A stretch of DNA of 7,148 nucleotides from positions 1 to 7,148 of the forward strand of contig CAYWGR010000230.1 of NCBI GenBank assembly GCA_964458015.1, in the 5' to 3' direction. Made by a program: the position numbers and the translations under genes. Under the pieces are notes generated by a model. That model searched no databases. It was not told where the DNA came from and worked only from the letters and a program-made list of their open reading frames with translations. This document shows, one piece after another, positions 1-4,307 of this stretch (positions are counted from its first letter, which is position 1; the number at the start of each line of letters is the position of its first letter). The DNA is from CAYWGR01 sp964458015. GTDB lineage: Bacteria > Planctomycetota > Planctomycetia > Pirellulales > Thermoguttaceae.

Positions 1-271
1 GAGCACGATGCATCGGCATCGTCTGGTGCTCAAGGTGCAACTGCCGCGTTGGATGGAGGATGAACCGGGCCAATTGCCCGAAGTTCCAAGCGTGAGCAGC
101 GTGTGGAGCACGGCCGAGTGGCATGAGCGCGAGGTGTTCGATCTGTCGGGCGTGTTTTTTCTGGGGCATCCCGATCTGCGCCGCATTCTCTGCCCGGAAG
201 ATTGGGTAGGCCATCCGTTGCGCAAGGATTATCAGCAGCCGGCCGAATATCACGGGATTCCGACGAGGTAG
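1..271 (+). CDS. nuoC: NADH-quinone oxidoreductase subunit C, 3' end (5' truncated by window edge)
   Basis: This is the C-terminal part (89 complete codons, first full codon at position 2) of the 30-kDa-type subunit of complex I, a peripheral-arm protein that packs against NuoD near the N2 iron-sulfur cluster. The sequence shows the family signature: HRHRLVLKV, then a W-x-x-AEWHEREVFDLSGV block, then GHPDLRRILCPEDW and GHPLRKDY close to the C-terminus. The gene ends with TAG at 269-271, and nuoD begins 4 nt later, so the two are almost certainly translated from one mRNA. In E. coli nuoC and nuoD are fused; here they are separate genes. The internal ATG at 8 is not the true start, because conserved family sequence continues upstream of it. 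Identification is secure; the N-terminal half is outside the window. Confidence 0.95.
   Translation, partial: STMHRHRLVLKVQLPRWMEDEPGQLPEVPSVSSVWSTAEWHEREVFDLSGVFFLGHPDLRRILCPEDWVGHPLRKDYQQPAEYHGIPTR
265..268 (+). promoter_or_regulatory. Shine-Dalgarno sequence of nuoD
   Basis: GAGG lies 7 nt before the nuoD ATG and inside the last codons of nuoC. This supports the ATG at 276 and suggests translational coupling of nuoC and nuoD. It contrasts with nuoH, nuoL and nuoM, which have no such motif. Confidence 0.6.
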
Positions 272-275
272 ACTG

Positions 276-1481
276 ATGCAGACGAATCGCGTACAGCCCG
301 ACTCCGTCGAATTCGACGTCCGCACGGACGAGATGCTGATCAATATGGGGCCTCAGCATCCCAGCACGCACGGCGTATTGCGGTTGGCGTTGCGCACCGA
401 CGGCGAAGTAGTGATGGAAGCGACGCCGCACATCGGCTATCTGCATCGTTCGGCCGAAAAAATCGCCGAGAACCTTACGCCGCGTCAGTTTTTGCCGTAT
501 ACCGACCGGCTCGACTACCTGGCCGGGATGAACATGAATCTCGGCTGGTCGTTGTGCGTCGAAAAATTGCTGGGCAAGCGCGTTTCGGAAAAAACGCGGC
601 ATCTGCGAGTCATCATTGCCGAGTTGGGCCGCATTGCCAACCATCTAGTGGCAGCCAGCAGTAGCGGGCTCGATCTCGGCAGCTTTACGCCGTTCACCTG
701 GACGTTCCGCGAGCGCGAGAAGATCGTCAATCTGTTCGAGGAAGTGTGCGGCGCGCGCCTTACGTACAGCTACATCGTTCCCGGCGGGGTGACGGCCGAT
801 TTGCCGCCCGGCTGGTTGAAGCGATGCGAGGATTTTCTCGTTCAATTCGAGCCGGTGATCGACGAGTTGCATGCATTGCTGACGAACAACGCGATTTTCA
901 TCCACCGCATGGCCAATGTCGGCGTGATGTCGGCGGCAATGGCCATCGACTACGGATGCACCGGCCCGGTATTGCGCGGCAGCGGCGTTGATTGGGATTT
1001 GCGACGTGACGGCGAGCCGATTTACACCGAGATGTACGATGGCTACACGTGGCAGGTAATCGCACCGATCGATGGCCGTTATCCAACCGATCATCCGTAT
1101 CCGCCGGTTCCGGCGGCGGCCGTGGTGGGCGACAGTTGGCATCGATACTTCGTGCGCATGCTTGAAGTTGTGCAGTCGATCGACCTGATTCGCCAAGGGA
1201 TGGAAAAATACTCGAAGGCGACGGACGAAGTCGAGGGGCCGATCGAGATCAAGAAAAAGCTGCCCAAGGGCGAAACCTATTTGGAAACCGAGGCGCCGAA
1301 GGGCCAGATGGGCTTCATGATCATCAGCAACGGATCGGCCGTGCCGTGGCGCGTGCGGATTCGCAGTAGCAGTTTCAGCAACCTTTCGATCGTGCCGGAA
1401 TTGTGCCGCGGTTTGCTCGTGGCCGACATGCCCGCGGTCGTTGCGTCGTTGGATATCGTGTTGGGAGAAATTGATCGATAG
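276..1481 (+). CDS. nuoD: NADH-quinone oxidoreductase subunit D (49-kDa subunit)
   Basis: NuoD is the peripheral-arm subunit that, with NuoB and NuoH, forms the quinone-reduction chamber of complex I. The 401-residue product has normal length. Visible motifs are GPQHPSTHGVLRL (residues 25-37), PHIGYLHRSAEKIAENL (51-67), YTDRLDY (75-81), FTWTFRERE (near 147) and the canonical C-terminus ending GEIDR. By alignment from memory with Thermus Nqo4, His32 and Tyr81 match the quinone headgroup ligands His38 and Tyr87, so the active site looks intact. The ATG at 276 is chosen for the GAGG 7 nt upstream and the 4-nt gap after nuoC. The stop codon TAG (1479-1481) is at the expected place for the family, but it also forms the first three bases of an inverted heptamer repeat that continues into the inserted segment downstream. 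Other complex I genes would normally follow directly. Confidence 0.97.
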   Translation: MQTNRVQPDSVEFDVRTDEMLINMGPQHPSTHGVLRLALRTDGEVVMEATPHIGYLHRSAEKIAENLTPRQFLPYTDRLDYLAGMNMNLGWSLCVEKLLGKRVSEKTRHLRVIIAELGRIANHLVAASSSGLDLGSFTPFTWTFREREKIVNLFEEVCGARLTYSYIVPGGVTADLPPGWLKRCEDFLVQFEPVIDELHALLTNNAIFIHRMANVGVMSAAMAIDYGCTGPVLRGSGVDWDLRRDGEPIYTEMYDGYTWQVIAPIDGRYPTDHPYPPVPAAAVVGDSWHRYFVRMLEVVQSIDLIRQGMEKYSKATDEVEGPIEIKKKLPKGETYLETEAPKGQMGFMIISNGSAVPWRVRIRSSSFSNLSIVPELCRGLLVADMPAVVASLDIVLGEIDR

Positions 1482-1496
1482 TGGCTAGTGGTTAGT
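1479..1496 (+). repeat. Left inverted arm of the heptamer repeat (about 2.5 units)
   Basis: The sequence TAGTGGCTAGTGGTTAGT is 2.5 units of a heptamer. Its exact reverse complement occurs three times in the right-hand array, at 1891-1908, 1905-1922 and 1926-1943. The arm starts on the nuoD stop codon and lies just before the four-helix-bundle gene, so the gene is bracketed by an 18-bp perfect inverted repeat. Confidence 0.8.
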
Positions 1497-1526
1497 AAAG
1501 CAGGTGAATTGGCGATTGGTTCCACG

Positions 1527-1895
1527 ATGGCGTTAAAACACTATCAAGAATTGATTGTTTGGCAAAAAGCGATGGATCTTGTAGAACACATTTATAACGC
1601 CACTACCCATTTTCCTAATACAGAGTTATATGGTTTAACAAGTCAGATACGTCGAGCGGCCATTTCGATCCCCTCGAACATTGCTGAAGGGCAAGGACGT
1701 AATACTACCCGTGATTTTTTGCATTTCCTTTCAATGTCGCAAGGATCCTTGAGAGAAGTAGAAACACAAATCCTTATTGCCCAGCGTCTCGGATATATTG
1801 AATCACCACTAGAATCAAAATTACTTGACATAACGGCTGAAATTGGACGGCTCCTTAGCGGACTATGTAAATCTCTGCAAAAAATTAGCCACTAA
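1527..1895 (+). CDS. Four-helix-bundle protein (S23 / 23S rRNA-intervening-sequence protein family)
   Basis: The 122-residue product matches the small four-helix-bundle family first known from intervening sequences in 23S rRNA genes and related to Avd accessory proteins of diversity-generating retroelements. Diagnostic features are YQELIVWQKAMDLVEHIY (residues 6-23), FPNTELYGLTSQIRRAA (29-45), SIPSNIAEGQGR (47-58) and GSLREVETQILIAQRLGYI (73-91). The length is typical. Its cellular role is not established; Avd relatives form basic pentamers that contact nucleic acid and reverse transcriptase. It has no known connection with complex I. ATG 1527 is preferred over an upstream in-frame GTG at 1488, because the family begins at this point and the GTG lies inside a repeat. 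No good Shine-Dalgarno motif is next to the ATG; AGGTG at 1502-1506 is too far away. The last residues (ISH) and the TAA stop are encoded by the first units of the right heptamer array. Base composition is clearly more AT-rich than the flanking genes, consistent with transfer. Confidence 0.9.
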   Translation: MALKHYQELIVWQKAMDLVEHIYNATTHFPNTELYGLTSQIRRAAISIPSNIAEGQGRNTTRDFLHFLSMSQGSLREVETQILIAQRLGYIESPLESKLLDITAEIGRLLSGLCKSLQKISH

Positions 1896-1979
1896 CCACT
1901 AGCCACTAACCACTAGCCACTAGCCACTAACCACTAGCCACTAACCACTAACCACTAACCACTAACCACTAACCACTAA
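1885..1979 (+). repeat. Heptamer tandem array, CTARCCA x 13
   Basis: Thirteen consecutive 7-bp units run from 1885 to 1975, followed by a partial unit (CTAA). The consensus is CTARCCA; the first unit has T instead of C. The variable fourth base reads g,a,g,a,g,g,a,g,a,a,a,a,a, so the units nearest nuoH are homogeneous CTAACCA, as expected from recent slippage or duplication there. Because 7 is not a multiple of 3, the array puts stop codons in all three forward frames, and its complement (TGGTTAG) does the same on the other strand. It provides the stop of the four-helix-bundle gene and ends 7 nt before the nuoH ATG. It resembles the short tandemly repeated heptamers known from cyanobacteria and seen in planctomycetes. 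Confidence 0.95.
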
Positions 1980-1986
1980 TTTGTTC

Positions 1987-3219
1987 ATGACCGAACTAAT
2001 CACACTAATACCGATTCCGGCTTGGCTGGCGTACACCATTGCTGCATTGATTCAATGCGTGCTTTGTTTGGTGACCGCGCTGTGCTCGGCGGCGGTGTTT
2101 ATTTGGTTGGAACGGAAGGTCGCGGCCCGCATTCAAGATCGCTTGGGACCGACGCGGGTCGGCGGTCGATTCGGCTGGCTGCAACCGCCGGCCGACGGCA
2201 TCAAGTTGCTATGCAAGGAAGACCTGATTCCCACGGCGGCCGACGAGCCGTTGTTCCGATTGGCGCCGTATGTCAGTTTTTGTGCGTCGTTTTGCGCGTT
2301 TCTGGCATTGCCGTTCGCCAACGGCTGGGTGGCTCTGGAATTGAACGCCGGCGCGTTCTTCATCCTGGCCGTATCGGGGCTAGAGGTGTTCGGCGTGATC
2401 TTGGGCGGATATGCTTCAGGCTCAAAGTGGTCGCTCTACGGGGCGATGCGTGAAGCAGCGCAGGTCGTCAGCTACGAAATTCCATTGGGCCTGTGCGTCG
2501 TCGTCCCCGTGTTGATTTGCGGCACGATGGATCTGGTTCAGATCGGCAACGCCCAGGCCGGTTGGTTCTGGAATTGGAACATTCTGCACGATCCGTTCAC
2601 GTTCGTGACATTTTGGGTGTACTGCACCTGCGCGTTGGCCAGCACGAATCGCGCGCCGTTCGACTTGCCCGAGGCCGAAAGCGAACTGGTCGCGGGCTTT
2701 TTGACCGAGTATTCCGGCTTCCGCTGGGTCGTGTTTTTCATGGCCGAATATCCGGCGATGTTTGTCATCAGCGGACTGGGAACCGTGCTGTTCCTGGGCG
2801 GTTGGAACGGGCCGATTCCGATCTGTTCCGCGATTGGTCTCAACGGCGACCCGAATACGGTGCTCGGCTGGATCGGCAACGTGTTCGGCTTGTGCGGCTT
2901 CATCGCGAAAACGGTTTTGGCCGTGATTTGCATGATCTGGGCGCGTTGGTCGTTGCCCCGGTTGCGAATCGACCACGTGATGACGACCTGCTTGAAGTAT
3001 TGCGTGCCGATCGTTTCGGCCATGTTGGCCGGCGCGATGCTGTGGGCGTATTTCCTCCCGGGCGGCGTTGTGGCCGAGGCGCGGCGCTCGTTCACGGTGA
3101 TCGACCGGCCCGAATCGCATCCCAAGCCGTGGCGCCAAGACGCCGGCGAGTCTGTTGAAAAGCCAGTGGCCGATATGGCATCGCGCGCTGTTGTCGGGCA
3201 AGGAGACGCAACCCCATGA
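1987..3219 (+). CDS. nuoH: NADH-quinone oxidoreductase subunit H (ND1)
   Basis: NuoH is the membrane subunit that joins the quinone chamber to the proton-pumping arm. The 410-residue product has the hallmark motifs: LERKVAARIQDRLGPTRVG (residues 41-59), QPPADGIKLLCKED (66-79), KWSLYGAMREAAQVVSYE (147-164) and APFDLPEAESELVAGF (223-238), followed by TEYSG (240-244). Conserved acidic residues are kept, including Glu164, Glu229, Glu231, Glu233 and Glu241 in the loops lining the quinone tunnel. About eight membrane helices are apparent. The last 50 or so residues, after FLPGG (356-360), are a hydrophilic tail not present in the roughly 325-residue E. coli protein. ATG 1987 is preferred to the TTG at 1981, which would add only two residues. 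There is no Shine-Dalgarno sequence, because the start is directly preceded by the heptamer array. The 3' end overlaps nuoJ by 4 nt (ATGA). No nuoE, nuoF, nuoG or nuoI precedes or follows it here. Confidence 0.97.
   Translation: MTELITLIPIPAWLAYTIAALIQCVLCLVTALCSAAVFIWLERKVAARIQDRLGPTRVGGRFGWLQPPADGIKLLCKEDLIPTAADEPLFRLAPYVSFCASFCAFLALPFANGWVALELNAGAFFILAVSGLEVFGVILGGYASGSKWSLYGAMREAAQVVSYEIPLGLCVVVPVLICGTMDLVQIGNAQAGWFWNWNILHDPFTFVTFWVYCTCALASTNRAPFDLPEAESELVAGFLTEYSGFRWVVFFMAEYPAMFVISGLGTVLFLGGWNGPIPICSAIGLNGDPNTVLGWIGNVFGLCGFIAKTVLAVICMIWARWSLPRLRIDHVMTTCLKYCVPIVSAMLAGAMLWAYFLPGGVVAEARRSFTVIDRPESHPKPWRQDAGESVEKPVADMASRAVVGQGDATP
3200..3205 (+). promoter_or_regulatory. Shine-Dalgarno sequence of nuoJ
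   Basis: AAGGAG stands 10 nt before the nuoJ ATG, inside the 3' end of nuoH. With the ATGA overlap it supports ATG 3216 as the start and coupled translation of nuoH and nuoJ. It also shows that this organism uses strong Shine-Dalgarno motifs at some nuo genes. Confidence 0.75.
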
Positions 3220-3875
3220 ACGAAATCAACTGGCATAGCTGCTTTTTCCTGCTGTTTGCCGGCCTGACGTGTCTGTCGGCCCTGGCCGTGGTATTTGCAT
3301 CGAACATCGTGCGGATGGCCTGTTTTCTGGTGCTGTCGCTCGGGGCCGTGTCGGGCCTGTTTTTCCTGGCCGGCGCCGATTTCCTCGGCGCGGGTCAACT
3401 GATGGTTTACGTCGGCGGCACGCTGGTGCTGCTTGTTTTCGGTGTGATGCTGACGGCAAAGGGGCCGTTTGTTTCGATGAAAACCGGCGGCGGCCAGTGG
3501 ATTATGGCCGTGATCGTCGGCGGTTCCTTGTTGGCGATTCTGCTGCAAGCGGCGACGAGCATTCAAGATTGGTCGGCTCCGGACAAGGAAACCGTCGCCG
3601 AAGCCAAGGCCGATCAGCCGACGGCCGCACGGCTGGGCTTGGGCTTGATGGGCATTCGCGCGGATCAAGTCGAGGAGCATAATCCACTGAAACGCGGCGG
3701 GATGTCGGGCCAATTGCTGGCCTTCGAAATCATCTCGATCCACTTGGTCGTGGTCCTTGTGGGAGCGGCCTACCTGGCCCGGGCCAGGCGACGCGCGGAG
3801 CCGAAACAAACCTCCTCCGTGCAAGCCTCGGAAATGATTCGTTTGTTGGACGACCTGATGAAGATGCCTCCGTGA
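3216..3875 (+). CDS. nuoJ: NADH-quinone oxidoreductase subunit J (ND6)
   Basis: NuoJ is a membrane-arm subunit next to NuoK and NuoH whose third helix takes part in coupling quinone reduction to proton transfer. The 219-residue product has three N-terminal membrane helices (about residues 8-25, 30-52 and 57-80). The third carries the family block DFLGAGQLMVYVGGTLVLLVFGVML (55-79), with the conserved Gln61 and Tyr65. A fourth helix spans about 95-112. A hydrophilic loop of roughly 50 residues follows (115-165), then the last helix, QLLAFEIISIHLVVVLVGAAYL (166-187), which matches the usual FE-x-x-S pattern. A basic, then acidic C-terminal tail of about 30 residues ends the protein. The start overlaps the nuoH stop, and a good AAGGAG precedes it. 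In many bacteria nuoI separates nuoH from nuoJ; here it does not. Confidence 0.94.
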   Translation: MNEINWHSCFFLLFAGLTCLSALAVVFASNIVRMACFLVLSLGAVSGLFFLAGADFLGAGQLMVYVGGTLVLLVFGVMLTAKGPFVSMKTGGGQWIMAVIVGGSLLAILLQAATSIQDWSAPDKETVAEAKADQPTAARLGLGLMGIRADQVEEHNPLKRGGMSGQLLAFEIISIHLVVVLVGAAYLARARRRAEPKQTSSVQASEMIRLLDDLMKMPP

Positions 3876-3880
3876 GGCAT
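3864..3880 (+). promoter_or_regulatory. Small hairpin over the nuoJ stop and possible nuoK ribosome-binding site
   Basis: ATGCCTC and GAGGCAT form a perfect 7-bp stem around a 3-nt loop. The nuoJ TGA (3873-3875) begins in the loop and ends in the right arm. The GAGG in the right arm (3874-3877) is the only purine-rich motif upstream of nuoK, 14 nt before its ATG. A ribosome finishing nuoJ would open the stem and expose it, which could couple nuoK to nuoJ. No T-run follows, so a terminator is unlikely. The regulatory role is an inference. Confidence 0.4.
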
Positions 3881-3891
3881 AGTGTGTAACT

Positions 3892-4236
3892 ATGAATTTG
3901 TTGACCGAACCCATTGGACTGTCGCACTATCTGGCGGTTAGCGCCGTCTTGTTGGTGTGCGGCATCGTCTGCATGGCGACGAAGCGAAACATTTTGGGCG
4001 TGTTGATGGGCATCGAGCTGGTGCTGAACGGGGCGAACTTGAATTTTATCGCCTTCGGCAGCCCGGCACTGCGGGCCGACCCGACGAATGCCTTGGGTTT
4101 GGACGGCCAGTTGATCGCCCTGTTTGTGATCGTGCTGGCAGCAGCCGAGGCGGCCGTCGCCCTGGCGATTGCGTTGAATTACTACCACACCCATGCCGAC
4201 GTGGATGTGAATCAAGGAACAGAGTTGAAGGGATAG
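3892..4236 (+). CDS. nuoK: NADH-quinone oxidoreductase subunit K (ND4L)
   Basis: NuoK is a three-helix membrane subunit that contributes a proton half-channel between NuoJ and NuoN. The 114-residue product is slightly longer than the usual 100. It has helices at about 12-29, 34-55 and 73-95. The two membrane glutamates needed for proton transfer are present: Glu42 in LMGIELVLNGANLNF and Glu86 in LAAAEAAVALAIA, corresponding to E. coli Glu36 and Glu72. The extra length comes from a short N-terminal extension and a polar C-terminal tail. The ATG lies 16 nt after the nuoJ stop; the spacing to GAGG is rather long. Identification is certain from length, position and motifs. Confidence 0.96.
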   Translation: MNLLTEPIGLSHYLAVSAVLLVCGIVCMATKRNILGVLMGIELVLNGANLNFIAFGSPALRADPTNALGLDGQLIALFVIVLAAAEAAVALAIALNYYHTHADVDVNQGTELKG

Positions 4237-4307
4237 AGAACCGCGGAGAGAACGTTTTTTTCGCTTCGCTCGGAATGACCGAATTGTAGATACTTACCGA
4301 AATTGAT
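4237..4307 (+). repeat. nuoK-nuoL spacer with a dispersed-repeat-like fragment
   Basis: This 71-bp gap has a T7 run at 4255-4261 followed by CGCTTCGCTCGGAATGACC (4262-4280). The latter closely resembles the TTCGCTCGGAATGAC core of small dispersed repeats that I recall from intergenic regions of many bacteria. No stem precedes the T-run, so it does not look like an intrinsic terminator. No Shine-Dalgarno sequence for nuoL is visible. The repeat assignment rests on memory of the motif, not on a search. Confidence 0.4.

Larger units (their letters stand above)
1479..1979 (+). mobile_element. Putative repeat-bounded cassette carrying a four-helix-bundle gene
   Basis: The segment between nuoD and nuoH contains one small AT-rich gene bounded by oppositely oriented arrays of the same 7-bp repeat (left 1479-1496, right 1885-1979). 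It interrupts genes that otherwise run as a tight complex I operon, and its codon use (many TTA, AAT, ATT and GAT codons) differs from the GC-richer nuo genes. These points suggest a segment acquired as a unit. No transposase, integrase, reverse transcriptase or clear target-site duplication is visible, so any mobility would have to be supplied in trans or lie in the past. The mobile-element reading is an inference. An alternative is that the repeats expanded independently around an older gene. Confidence 0.4.

Noticed and set aside
30..644. Minus-strand open frame of 204 codons across nuoC/nuoD
   Set aside because: It is antisense to two clearly conserved genes and has no recognisable domain; it is explained as a compositional shadow.
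1488..1526. GTG at 1488 as the start of the four-helix-bundle gene
   Set aside because: It lies inside the left repeat, would add 13 residues not typical of the family, and has no ribosome-binding motif. ATG 1527 matches the usual family N-terminus.
1527..1895. Accessory (Avd) gene of a diversity-generating retroelement
   Set aside because: The fold family is related, but no reverse transcriptase, template repeat or variable repeat is present in the window.
1885..1979. CRISPR array
   Set aside because: The units are 7 bp and contiguous, without spacers; this is a simple tandem repeat.
1479..1979. Intervening sequence inside a 23S rRNA gene
   Set aside because: The encoded protein is of the family found there, but the flanks are nuoD and nuoH, with no rRNA sequence.
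1981..1986. TTG at 1981 as the nuoH start
   Set aside because: It adds only two residues, is a weaker start codon, and has no better upstream signal than ATG 1987.
3864..3880. Intrinsic terminator after nuoJ
   Set aside because: The stem is short and not followed by a T-run, and the next gene starts 12 nt later in the same operon.
2538..3914. Long minus-strand open frame of 458 codons
   Set aside because: It runs antisense to nuoH and nuoJ, is rich in His, Gln and Arg as expected for a mirror of GC-biased membrane-protein codons, and has no recognisable motif.
4241..4261. Intrinsic terminator between nuoK and nuoL
   Set aside because: There is a T-run, but the preceding bases form no stem apart from the 6-bp palindrome CCGCGG, which cannot fold as a hairpin of useful size.
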